From assembly GCA_965153455.1 (NCBI GenBank), contig OZ234494.1:2604001-2668000 (forward strand): a stretch of 64,000 nt of DNA, read 5' to 3'. Below the pieces are notes generated by a model that worked only from the letters and a program-made list of their open reading frames with translations, searched no databases and was not told where the DNA came from. This document shows positions 48,994 to 60,429 of this stretch, in pieces. Made by a program: the position numbers and the translations under genes. Each line of letters opens with the position of its first letter. Within the stretch, counting starts at the first letter, position 1. Source of the stretch: Sphagnum compactum. Its lineage: Eukaryota > Bryophyta > Sphagnopsida > Sphagnales.

Positions 48994-51942
48994 TCACAAA
49001 GGGCGATCTTTTCTAATGCCTGATTGTGCAAGTCCTCGCAACAATGTTTGTACTTCTGAAGAAAGGTCCAGCTTTCCCCCACCACTCTTCACAGCCTTGT
49101 CTTTGTTTTTCTCCAAACGCATTAGTGAGCCCTCACTTGCACAATCTGGGGCACTTGCTGTAGGTCGTGGTGAGTAGGTTGTGCACCATGACCTTCCATC
49201 AGAACCAGCCAATGACACAATAGCCTCTGCCTGCAGTGACAAATTAAAACTGCTGTTTTAAGAACAGTGCACTTAAATCCACAGCACATCAGTAGGCCCT
49301 ACTCAAGTTCAGAAAAGTCCAATGTCAATGAGCCAGAATACAGAAAGTTGATATCAAGCCCATTAGTTTCAGTCTCAAACTCATTGCCAGTAACTGCAAA
49401 GTAGTGAATGATTATGTTCCCCTTGCTGCCTGTGTTCATATGACACTATCATACAGGAAAAGAGGGAAACACTTGCCAAGAAAAACTGCGAGGAAGCTTA
49501 CATATATTGTTCTGGAGCTCTGCTATTCTTGATAACAGAGATCTCACAAAAAGACAGACCTAAACCATAACCCCATCGTGAGGGGTCTTACAACAAGCTT
49601 CCAAAAAAGTGCAAACTGGGGGGATAGGTTGGTGCTTACCTTCTCAGGAGAGATGTCATCATACACATGTGCTTGCCCTCCATAGAATATTGTAAGCTGG
49701 CGACTAGCAGGAGAAGCACCTTGATGACTGCCAGCCAAGGTGCAATCATATCTATAAGACTGCAGAAAAATTTCCTGAACAATAATCCAAAGGGTAACAC
49801 AACAAGTGTGGTCATAACTTCATGAGAGTCACTCACAAAGTGTCAGACCATCACCTTCATCACAATGGCAGCCATGACTACCCCTTGACTCCATCAGCTC
49901 CCAACGCTTGGTGTAGATAAGTATATAACAATCAGATCAAAATTTTGGGCAAACCATTCGTGCGTGTCCTGAGTTTCTGTTGCATTCCAGAAGCAACATG
50001 AAGACCCAGTCATGATGTTGGTTGGCATTCAAGACAAATAGCTAATAAACGATTAGTATCCTCATCCAAGCTGCGACAAGCTTGTCAGGGTAAACTTCAT
50101 TTCATTTTATCTTGTCCCTATACATGCAAGCATCCAAGGTGCAATCAATATACAACTTTCAGCCCTGCAGATTTGATCAAATTGCAAAGCCACAGCAGTT
50201 GAAGACACCTTGAGAAGCACACTGCCAAGCAAACTGCTTCCAATGACTCAAACACACCAAACATGAAAAGGCTGTGATCCCATGCAACAAACACCATCCA
50301 TGTCTGTACTGCTGAAAAATTGAACTGACTTCGGATATAAGTACCCTGATTGTAGCATAGAATCTCCACTGCGAGTAGATGACTTCAACTGCTTGGAAGC
50401 TGGGGGTGTTCCACTTGATCCAGTTGCCGCAGGAGCAGCTGACTCATGGAGAAGTCCTGCACTACGGAGAAGGCCAACTAAAGGTGAACTTTTGAGTCCT
50501 GTTCGAGATCCCTCATCTTCAGCTGGGTGCCCAATCTGAGGACTATTCTCCTTGGGAGCTGTGGCAGCAGCTGTTTCTGTTATTGCATGTGAGGGGCGTA
50601 GACGTCGCATTGGAAGCCCTGGATTACTAAAGAGTGGCTTCAAGCTTTCTGTTTTCTTGCCCTGCCGGTTGGAAACATCTCGCTTCAAATTTTGCTGATA
50701 CCATGTAGGACTCTTTGTTGATGGTTGTGGGGGTTGCATAGAGAGGTGCAAATTGTTGGCTGATGGTGGACTCTCCCTATAGTCGAGGACCTTCTCTTTC
50801 TTTTGCTTGTCAAACCGAGCTGTCTGTCACAACAATGTGCTGATGAGAAAGTGGACTAAGAAATGTAATTCTGAAACAGAAGATGGATTTAAAAGTAGTA
50901 ATGTACGTGTTGTACCCTACTAAACAAAATAATCGAAGAGAACAGTTACTTAAGCTCAAAACTGCAGCCTGTAAAAGCTAAGCATGCCAGTAAGTACCTT
51001 TTGAGAGCGAGAGCTCTCAAGAGCTTCCACTAGGCGATCCTGCAGTGACTCCCTGCCACAGGGAGACTCCCTTTTTTTTGACAATTTGCTGCTATCCAAC
51101 TCTGGCTTGTAGAATGCACTCTTAATACCATGGTGCTGAATTGCTCCTGCCTTGCCCCTCTGCCAATACACTGTGGCACAGAATTGGCCATGCATAGTTA
51201 GTCCTTTGCCTTTGAAGTCAAAGTGGTCAATGGCACACACAAAATGTGCCATTCACTATCAGCAAGCCCATCTCACTTCCCTTCTCCGGAACATGGTTAA
51301 CAAGATTGTAAATGCTTGCCTGCAGGCCACATTCTATACAAGCATTCATGGCACCAATTCCAGAATGAAAATTAGGATCCAAGGTAGCAGCAACTCAAAT
51401 CACATGAGCTTGACGTTAAGTGGAATTTACTTGATGACTGGAGCAAAAAAGGAAGACTGCCTCCACGCAAGAGAAAGAAAACAGAGTGAGGAAAATACTA
51501 CACTGCAGTTCACACATGAAATTCCTTGAGATCTCTGACATGCACACAACTTTGGGTCCCTACCAAAACCAAAAACATGCATGAACTCCAAGCTCAGAAA
51601 TGACATTGACCTTGGTGAATGAAGGGGAGTTAACAATGAGTATGTGTGAGAAGCGAAGTGAGTAGTCACACCTGGTTCTGCAGAGGTAGTAGCTGGGGCC
51701 AAGCCAAAAGGAGGGGAGACAAAGTCAGGAGAATTTCTGGTCTCCACTTGACCAATTGTTCCAGAAAATGCTCTGGTTGCAAAGGTTTCAGGATCAACTT
51801 CAACCTTGAGGCTAGGACCACTGCGGAAATCTTGTAACGCATCTGATGATGGAAACTCTACCTGTTTGACCTCATCCATATGGCTAAGGCCAAGAAAATC
51901 CCGAAACATGGGTTGATCCTTTTCAGCCATGAGCAGACTCAT
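48994..51942 (-). CDS. TIFY-domain protein resembling TIFY8, five coding exons
   Basis: Exons (minus): 51942-51672, 51170-50998, 50823-50345, 49727-49640, 49230-48994. Total is 1248 nt, about 415 aa, phases consistent. Residues 12-19 (MFRDFLGL) resemble the short N-terminal motif of TIFY8 proteins. The TIFY motif is intact (residues 317-347: RQLTIFYGGQAHVYDD, then ISPEK joined across an intron to AEAIVSLAGS). TIFY motifs mediate dimerisation with other TIFY proteins and binding to the NINJA adaptor in transcriptional repression. The C-terminal exon shows no Jas motif (no SLxRFxxKRxER-like run), as known for TIFY8 and unlike JAZ proteins, so COI1-dependent turnover is not expected. Middle exons are Ser/Pro-rich. 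The exon 2 start is uncertain; 51146 also keeps frame. Stops lie in frame upstream of the start codon. A 5'-leader intron (51952-52995) is likely, with donor CCAA|GTAAGC and acceptor GCTCAG. Confidence 0.85.
49806..50035. repeat. dispersed repeat, copy 2 of 2, in a TIFY intron
   Basis: It matches 3571-3909 in block order and orientation and lies wholly within the intron between the third coding exon and the TIFY-motif exon (49728-50344). It appears not to disturb either splice site. Confidence 0.7.
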
Positions 51943-51951
51943 TGTGGACAG

Positions 51952-53120
51952 CTGAGCAAGGTAATCAAGTTCATTGCATGTATATTATGTATACCTGATG
52001 GCACATCCACAAGCAGGAAGGGTGCGTGAGATGTTGAAAAGAAATCAGCAGAACTGTCATGGGTACAAATTGGATGGTTTCATAAACAGCTGGTTTATCA
52101 AGAATCACAAATCATCAAAATAGACCATGATTGTTCAATTCTAACTACCATGACTATCCCAGGCAAAACAGCACTTGCAAGGGAACAAGGCCAAACTAGT
52201 GTCACAGAGATTTGTTCCAGCTTAACTCTGAAGTTTCCAAGTAACCACCAGCCTTTACATTTTGCTTGGAACTCTGTGACTGACAAAAATGCACCAGTAG
52301 AGGTAAACCAGACAGCAGGGAGAATTTGGGGTGCCATGAAAGAACCTCTCCTATCTCAAAATTGGGTTGGCAGCCATTGTCAGGCACAATAATAATCAAG
52401 CTCAATCAATAGTTACCCACTTGGGTGAGAGAGAGAGACACAGAGAGATTGAGTGATGCAGAAATTAGTTCCATCTCTACTCATCCCAAAGCTTTTGTAA
52501 TGCACATCTCAACATTCAGTTATCAAAGGACACAAACTGCTCCCCCCTTAATCTCTGCTTGAGCTATTCAGTGCATTACCATCACTGCATCCAAAGCCCC
52601 CCACCCCCCGCCAACAGATTCTACAATGTTTTCAGAGCGCAGCTTGGAAACTTTCAGAGAATTTGCTTTGAAGCTCTGCACCCGAAAGTTGCATTCTACT
52701 GTTGCACTGTCCAAGAATCCAAGAATCCTTCCACACTTGAACAGCCCAAAGGCTTCTCTCAACATGGCTGCAACAGAGCTTTACGAAGAAAGTTTTCACA
52801 TATAGAGCAACATAGACCGGGTACCCTCTAAAATCTGTGTGTGTGTCTGCGTCTGTGTGTCTCTCTCTCTCTCAATATTTACACTTGGAGAAAGAGATGG
52901 TAGATACCGCGAAATTGGCAACACAGGAATTCCAACACAAGAAGAAAACAGAAAACAATACGAGAATTGATTGAAGCTCCTTGCGTATAGCTTACTTGGA
53001 TCAGCGATGTCAGCGGCGGCCCTAATGTTGAATTCGACGAGATTCAGAGTCCAGAAGACAAGATGAAACGCTTCTTTCGTGGCTGTCTGTAGATTTCCTT
53101 GAATCTAGACGAAAAAAATC
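51952..53120 (-). other. inferred 5'-leader intron and leader exon of the TIFY gene
   Basis: A donor at 52995/52996 (CCAA|GTAAGC) and an acceptor at 51952/51951 (GCTCAG|CTG) would join a noncoding exon (about 53000-53100) to the first coding exon. Translation in the joined frame meets a TGA upstream of the Met, which supports the assigned start. A GT/CT microsatellite lies at 52838-52875. The leader exon is a prediction from splice signals only. Confidence 0.45.
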
Positions 53121-55085
53121 AGAATGCTCCGGCAAAAAGAAAAGAAAAAAACAAGAAGCACTTCTGAGGGGACAAGCGAAAGTGGCCCAAACGACAAAAA
53201 AGAGAGGCAAGGCTCAAGGGCCACTAGATGTCGAAGTGTTGGAAACCGTGTACAGTGTCCATATCAAAGCACTTCTGAAGTTTCTAGGCGTTGTCGCAAA
53301 GCGTTTCAAATACGGCCAGAATCAAACACATGCGCGCTTAGTAAGCAAAAGATTGAAACACGGCCTTCGATAAGAGGGGGTAAAAGAAAGGGGAAAAAAT
53401 CACTCAAGAAAAAAACACAAAAAGATAGGGAAGATTTCTCTAAACTTCTCGGAAGGCGGCTGGAAACCTCTACCAAATCAGCTTCACAAGGACCTGCCAA
53501 GTTTGACACAGAAAGTTTCGGCAGCGATCTCCCTCTCTCACACTGCCTGTCTGTGTATCGATCTATCCGTCTGTCTGTTTGTCTGACTGCGACAAGAACT
53601 AAGCGAAAGAAAACCAAGAAGAGAATCTGGACTACAACGATCGCAACTGCCTGCAGATTTGTTCCTGGAAATACTGAAGCACGAAACTTGATAAAGCTTG
53701 AAACGCGAAGTTCGCGATGGAAGGAAGGAAGGAATGAATCGCGAAACAAAAGCCCAGAAAAAAAAACTTCCCACGCAATTTTCTTTTTTTTCCCAGTTGT
53801 GAAACAGAAGTCAAATATATATATAGAAATATCCAAAGGGAAACCAAAAAAGAAAGCTTGAAAAGAAACCGTTTATCCAACCACATCAAATGCCCACAAA
53901 ACACGCACACGCCCCAAATCCATCCTCTCTCTTCCACCGCAACGCAACAACACCAGAAACACTCGCGAAGAAAATGCGCAGGAGACCGCGACGGAGCGAG
54001 GAAAGAGAGAGAGAAGAAGCGACAGACACCGGGCGATGAAATGCGGGCCGTTATATCACCGGCTGGCCACGGCCTACCTTCACCAGTGAATAAACCAACT
54101 GGGTGGGGGGTGGGCGGGGCCCAAGGGGTCCAATTTTCTTTTTTATAATAAAATTTCCAAAGTAGGAAAAAAAATATTACCTCCCATAGTACCTACCTTC
54201 CCTGGTTAGGCACAAATTAATTACTTTTTGAAATTGTTGAAACGTTTGGGAAACCAAAAAAAAAAACCTACCCAATCACACGGTATGACCGAACATATGA
54301 AAGAAACTCAAAGCACATTATTAGCATCATTATTTAGTGCAATGCCAAATTCTAAAACATTATTATTCTTACTACCGAACCAACATAAATGACCCAAATT
54401 ATATATATATATTAGAAACTTTGCTCTCAACTAGGCTAGGTAGCCAAAAAAAAATTTAAATAAAATTATTAGACACCTTGCGACGGTAGTAGGTACATCG
54501 GTAAAGGCAAAGAACAAAAATTCATTTGGTTTGTGGAGAGGTAGAAGGAAATGAGTAGTTGAACATGAATGGGGCAGCCACGCAAGAACATACGTATTAT
54601 ACAATACCCGGGCCAAGCCGAGCCGAGCATATGGACCAGTATAGATGTGACCTCGGAGTGGAAATGGTCCGCCTGTTTGTTTGTGGTCTCACGATTGGGG
54701 GGGGGGGGGGGGAGTGAAGTCGCCAAATCCCGGTCCACAAAGTCTACAAAAGTGGGGAATTGATTTTTTATTTTCTGAGATTTGATTGGTTTATTGGGCC
54801 CATTTGACCTCATTTGTTTTTGTAGCATGCCATGCCGCCTTTGAGGTTTGTTTCCAAGGAAGTTTCCAGTCGCCCTCAAAGGTACTAGCCTATGGTTTTC
54901 GGTAGTCTTTTCTTTTGGCCGTATCTTGTAAGGTTCTCCACCTTTCATAAAGAGTTATTTGTTTGTTGTTGCTTCCTCCTTTGTGTGGAGTCGAGGCGGC
55001 AACCTGTTTTTATGGGAGGGGGGGGGGGTGGGGGGGGGCAATGCTCACTTGTTTGGATGAATGGATGGATAGAGCGTGGGTGGTG
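53121..55085. other. upstream region of the TIFY gene with G-runs
   Basis: A 245-codon plus-strand frame at 53124-53861 is Lys/Arg/Ser-rich low complexity and is not called. Sixteen consecutive Gs occupy 54697-54712. A second G-run with one T interruption occupies 55018-55038. Promoter elements were not assigned. Confidence 0.45.
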
Positions 55086-55556
55086 GGTTCCAAAGTTTAA
55101 GCAAAGATTCTTCTCATATTCAAATGGGTTTGGATGAACGGATAGATAGATAGATGGATAGAGTGTGGGTGGTGGGTTCCAAAGTTTAAGCAAAGATTCT
55201 TCTCATATTCAAATGGGTTTGGATGAACGGATAGATAGATAGATGGAGAGAGCGTGGGTGGTGGGTTCCAAAGTTTAAGCAAAGATTCTTCTCATATTCA
55301 AATGGGTTTGGATGAACGGATGGATGGATGGATGGATAGAGTGTGGTGGGTTCCAAAGTTTGCATGAGATTGTTTTCATGTTCAAATGGGTTTCAAGGAA
55401 CAAATGGATTCGATGGAGTATGACAGGTTCCAAAGATTTAAGTGAGAATCTTTTCATATTCAAATGGGGGATTATGTGGGTAGATGAATGGATGAATGAA
55501 TTGTCAAATGAGAACTCACAGTGGGTAGATGAATGGATGAATCAATTGTTAAATGT
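55086..55556. repeat. minisatellite, about 5 copies of an 85-89 bp unit
   Basis: GGTTCCAAAG starts at 55086, 55175, 55264, 55349 and 55426. The first three copies are nearly identical (period exactly 89) and contain TTCTCATATTCAAATGGGTT followed by a (GATA)n or (GGAT)n run. The later two have diverged. A separate 40-bp pair follows at about 55477-55556 (GTGGGTAGATGAATGGATGA). Open frames across the array are translated repeat only. Confidence 0.93.
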
Positions 55557-56609
55557 CATAGTTGGCTCTATAGAATTTTAATAGGGTTTCATCCTATAAT
55601 ATCTATGAAACAAAAATCACACAGGTTAGTGAATCTAGTTATAGAAGAAATCACAAGGTTCTAAATTAAAAATCCTGGTAGTCAAATTTGGATTTGGGTG
55701 CTCACAAATTGGAATGATACAAACTTGAGAAGGAAACTTTTACTTTACTTTCCTTTCCTCTTTTTTTCTTTTGTTTTTTTGGTCTTCCATAAGAGCAAGA
55801 AGAGAGGCTAACAACCACAAGGACAACATGTCAAGTGCAATCTTTAGTCCAAATTTTCATTCACCTCCACATTGTGAGCTCACCCTGAAGTGGATTTTGT
55901 AGGTGGTTTTGTATATAAACTCAAAATTGTATTTAAGATTGAAAGTGGTTCATTGTGGCATTTGAAAAACAATTGTGAATGGGCCAATAAAATACTATTG
56001 AGGGTTATCATAGCCAAAAAAAAATTAGTGGCCAACACGTAAGACAAAGCTTGGGCCAAGAAGAAATGACATAAGGGTATGCCAAAATATTGTAATTAAA
56101 TGCCATTTTTTAAGTTCTTCCGTAGGCCATGACATCATGACCTTCTTTTCCAAAAGTGGGGAGGTGTTTAGTGTTTACTATCCATCTATATTTTAAGACA
56201 CCTTGCTTGCAAACTCTACTACCTCCTCCTCCTCCTCCTTTTCCAAATTTGGGTGTTTATAGCCAAGCCACCAGGTAGAGAAGCACCTTCATTGCAAATT
56301 CTTCCTCCCAAGTTGACATCTTTTTCTATGGTCCATACTGCTAGTGGTTTGCTTTGTGTATGAAAGAGTATCTCCACCAACACTCAGTATGTGACCCTGC
56401 ACTCCAAATCTTGGATGAGGTTCATGGGTCGAATCGAGGGAATACACTCAAAGAGTGCCAGGACCCTGAAAAAATGCACAACTTTCACAGCCCTGGAAGA
56501 GTAATAAACAGAGTCAAATCGTATGTATTGATTGCCCCTGTTTCTGATTGGGTAAATAGTTTGATTGGTCCAAGTGGGTTGCTATTAGTAGTAGTCTTCC
56601 ACCAACTTG

Positions 56610-56713
56610 CAGTCCCAGTTTCGGTTTTATGGGTGGAGTTGGAAAAAAAAGTTAGTAACTAAAACTTGGATGTGAGAATTATTTTTGGAGGGTCACATAC
56701 TGAGCGTTGGTGG
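56610..56713. repeat. dispersed repeat shared with 11748-11851
   Basis: Same block order as the copy at 11748: TCCCAGTTT, GGAGTTGG plus A-run, AACTAAAACTTGGATGT, GGAGGGTCACATACTGAGC. Confidence 0.65.
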
Positions 56714-57282
56714 AGATACTCTACGAGGCCTAAGGAAGGGTGTGTTCCCAAAGAAGGGCAGCTAGCACAAGCATGCTTGTGCCCACCATATCTGGGGAAT
56801 AACCCTGACATGTGGAACCTTCCATGCAAGGTGCCATTCTCCGGTTATGGTAGGGAAAGTGCCATCTACATAACCGAGAAACTTCGACCAGATCCTTTAC
56901 ATCGTTACACATAGAGAACATTAATATCGAAACACATAACAATGGTGAATTGAACCCCACAACTAATGCAAGGAGAGACCCATTCAAGTTCCGTCCTTTC
57001 ATATCGCTTTTGATATCAAAGACTCTTTGGTGTATGTATGGAGTTTGATGTCAAAGTTTGGCAGAAAGAGTTGGAAAAGTCAGGAAATAATTTGCCATCT
57101 CTAGTTTTTCTACTTGCATTCCTCTCCCCCCTTTACAATTTGTGTAAATTCTGTTGTCAGTACTTCAAGGATATTGGACTATACGAAGCATTGCAACTAA
57201 CATGTGTAAAGTGTACAGGCAAAGCCAAAAAGGTGGGGGGAGAGGCCGGGGCATGAGTGCATTGCCAAAATAAAGGGCCAAG

Positions 57283-57440
57283 GATGAGTTGGTAGCTCAG
57301 TTGAGCATTTTGAGAATGTCCCTCACATGGGTTTTATCCATCGCAACACCCAAGGTGCAGGTTATCATGACCATAAACACATGTAAATCACAAGAGGGTT
57401 CTTACACCTACTCCTTAAAAGTGGGATAGATCTTATGCTC
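57283..57440 (+). repeat. possible tRNA-derived SINE head
   Basis: GTTGGTAGCTCAGTTGAGCA at about 57288 closely resembles a tRNA 5' half with Pol III box A. The downstream box B is not clear (GGTGCAGGTTATCATGACC is the best candidate). It does not fold as a complete tRNA, so it is more likely a SINE than a tRNA gene. Confidence 0.4.
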
Positions 57441-58889
57441 TAATCACACCTAGTGTTAGTGCTAACACTAACATTATCCCTAACATTTTTTTAACACTAA
57501 TTATCCTTAACATTATCATTTTTGTTAATATTTAATATGGTGCATTCACACATGCAATAGTTTAGGTTGAAAAAAATTTAGGGTTTAGAAAACGTACCTT
57601 GCCATCATGGATTCACACCAAAATCCATGATGGCAAATTAAGCCAACTTGTTGCTATTTTTTTCATCATTCCCCTTGTTTCCTACGGCCATTTTTTTTCC
57701 TTTTCATCATGCACAAACATGTGCTCAAACATGTTAGCTCTTTTTTTTGGTTTTGCTCTTCACATACTTCCTCATTTCTATCTTGCTCACGTTTCTCCTC
57801 TTCATCCCTCATGCCTCTCCTTTTCATTTCTTTGAATCTTCGCTTAATTTTCATTGTAGTATCAATGCCTTACGCTGGTGTTGTCGTTTTTTTCATTGGT
57901 CTGTCATTTTGGTGCTACTATTTTGTTTTCGTTGGTGTCTTCACTAGTGTCAACAGCTACAATTTCTAGCTTTGTAACAACAGAAAAAGCAAAAGCACAA
58001 AAGAGGTAAAAAATACATATTAGTGTGAAAACAAGATATTCTTTACGCCCTATTACATGAGGATATGCTGCCATTACTGCCGTTATTCATCCTACCTCTA
58101 CCTGTTGCTATTGATGCACCAACATTGTAGCCACTTATGATTACAACACCACGTTCTCCCTTCGCATCACTGCAACATGTTCCCTAATTGCCTTCATTCC
58201 CATGATCTTATTTGCTCCTTCATTTTTTCTTCCTCTTCCTCCTATTGTTGTTGCAATTGATTATTGGTGTTGTTGCAGTTGATTATTGGTGTTGTTACAG
58301 GTGTGTGTTATTGTTCTTGCAAATGTGTGTTTTGTTATTGTAGGTGATTGTTGGTGTTGTTGCAAGTGTGTGTTGTTGTGATTTTAGTTTATGGTTTTCA
58401 GTTTACTTCTAAATTTTAATAGGTAAATCTTCTGAAACTCTTCCTTTTCAATTATGGTTGCAAAAAGTTCTATTTTGTGCATTTTTAAGAATAGAAAATG
58501 ATGTTTAAATATTTGTGTTCATTGTTAGTGACATGAAGGATGGAGGAGAAACCTTTGATATCTGATTGTCATTTTGTGCATCTACAACATAAATAAATCT
58601 TCACCTTCCATTTTTTTCTACTCCATGGACAAATTAGAGGATAGGGTTTTTTTTTAACAAGGTGTATGTTGTTGTTTCAAATCATTGATTTTTTTTTCAA
58701 ATTGTCGTCTCCTTCATCTTTGGATCTAAGCTTTAACAACTTAAACCCCATTGCTAAAACAAACACAGAATAAATGAACTCCATCATTTGCAATTGCAAA
58801 GTTGTCTTCTAGTTCTATCATAGGAATTAGGGCATTGGGTGAAGCCACGGAGCACCACATGGTTTTCTTAGTTTTTACAGACTGAATAT

Positions 58890-59920
58890 GATGATGATAG
58901 ATGGGTAGAATACTTTAGAATGACCAAGTCAACATTGTTTAGGATTGCTAACCAATTGTAGCTTATGTTGATGAAGCAAGACACCCATTATCAAAATGCA
59001 ATTCCTGTTGAAATGCCAATGTTATGCACTACTTATAAGCTAACCCATGGTGTTAATTTCCTAGTTTGCATTGAATTGTTTGTAATTAGTAAATCAACAG
59101 TGTCACTCATGTTGCATAAGTTTGTGGAGGTTGCCAACATTTCGAGAAGTTAATTTTGTGGCCAACAAGAGCAGAAATGAATGTTGTGATGAAAGATTTT
59201 CGACTGTTGTGTGGATTGCCAAGTGTTCACGGTGTAATTAATGGCACCCCCATCCAAATTTCTAAACCGAAAACCACTTTTCTTGAAGATTATTACTATC
59301 ATAAAACATGAGGTTATTCAATTGTAGCTTAAGCAATAGTAGATTCTTAAAAAAAAATTCTTGACATTTGTGTTGGCTTGTCAGGTAGCATTAATGATTC
59401 TTGAGTCCTATGCAAGTTTGCATAATATAAGCATACTCAAAATCAAAGTTTATTTAATCCTAGGAAGGGTGTAGATGGCTTTCCACCATATTTATTGGGT
59501 GACAAGGGTTATCCATTAATCATTTGGATTATGATGTCTTTTAAAGAAGAAGAGCAACATTCAATATTAGAACTTTTATACAATAAAAAACATAAACGAA
59601 GGAGGTTGGTAGTTGAAAATGTTTTTGGCATTTTGAAAAAAACTTTTAAAGAATTGCAGAAGTTTGAATTACATGTGACATTCCTTCCTGATGTGTTTAC
59701 ATGCTACTACATGTTGCATAACCTTTTTAGGTATAAAGATGAAACTAGCATTGTTTGACTACTTCGAATCATTGAGCTTGAAGTTGGCATACATGAAGGA
59801 CATCATAAAGTTGTTGAAGAACCCATGAATCAAGCACGAATCGAAGGTCGGGAGAGATCTGGAAATGTGCTTTGGAGGGAACTAACGTTATATCTTGGTA
59901 GACAAAGGAATTTTCAATGA
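58890..59920 (+). pseudogene. decayed PIF/Harbinger transposase (ALP1-like)
   Basis: With two or three frame changes the plus strand reads through the whole plant Harbinger nuclease. It starts RWVEYFRMTKSTLFRIANQL, passes THGVNFL and SKSTVSLMLHKFVEVA (helix-turn-helix-like), then LLCGLPSVHGVINGTPI and EDYYYHK. It continues through a GLSGSINDS block, GFPPYLLGDKGYPLIIWIMM and RRLVVENVFGILKKTF, and ends FTCYYMLHNLF. The first catalytic Asp of the usual IDGT motif is Asn (codon 59240-59242). The Asp of SINDS (59396-59398) and the Glu of VVEN (59615-59617) remain. In-frame stops after YYYHKT, near VDS and after INDS, plus frameshifts, mark it as dead. Its companion ORF lies downstream on the opposite strand. 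Confidence 0.9.
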
Positions 59921-60429
59921 AGTACATGTGAATTTATCCTTCTTACTTTCTATCAAATTAAACATGTAATCAAAAATGTTGAAAGCTCTTCTCTTTCTAT
60001 GCATTTCAATTCACACAACCTTTTGCCATGTTTGTTTATACCATCTAGTAATTTTTTTCATTTGTTGGCATTCAGTTGGACCATGGTGGACTTTGTTTGG
60101 TGTTACTATATCTTCATGGTAGGCATGTATTTCTTACAATCTAAGGTTCACCCCCAAAACACAACATCCATGTCAAAACAAGTCAATTGATTTAGCAAAG
60201 ATGATCTACATTCAACAAATAGTTTTGATTTCAAGTGAACTTGAACTTACCTCTATTCATTGATAGTTTTGTTGACAATGATATTTTTTGCATTGTTGTT
60301 GTTTGTTTTGTGTCATTATTGGCAGTAACATTGGCATTGTTTGTGTGTGGGTTGTCATTGGTAACAGTTCATGTGAAAGTTTGGGTCATAACTTGTGTCA
60401 AATTATTGAGGGCCTGAATCATGCCTATG

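Larger units (their letters stand above)
55557..58889. other. intergenic
   Basis: It holds the second copy of the 11748-11851 repeat (at 56610-56713) and a tRNA-like SINE head at 57283. A repeated GTTGTTGCA/TGATTATTGGTGTT motif lies at about 58250-58375. The 58500-58889 part may belong to the Harbinger element that follows. No gene was recognised. Confidence 0.45.

Noticed and set aside
53124-53861. 245-codon plus-strand open frame, Lys/Arg/Ser-rich
   Set aside because: Low-complexity basic sequence in the upstream region of the TIFY gene, with no domain, no clear leader and microsatellite-like DNA.
54945-55463. Minus-strand open frames with repeated WNPP/HPNPFEYEK-like units
   Set aside because: They are translations of the 85-89 bp minisatellite and share its period.
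57283-57360. tRNA gene
   Set aside because: The 5' part resembles a tRNA, but the T-arm with GGTTCRANNCC and the closing acceptor stem are missing; a SINE head is more likely.
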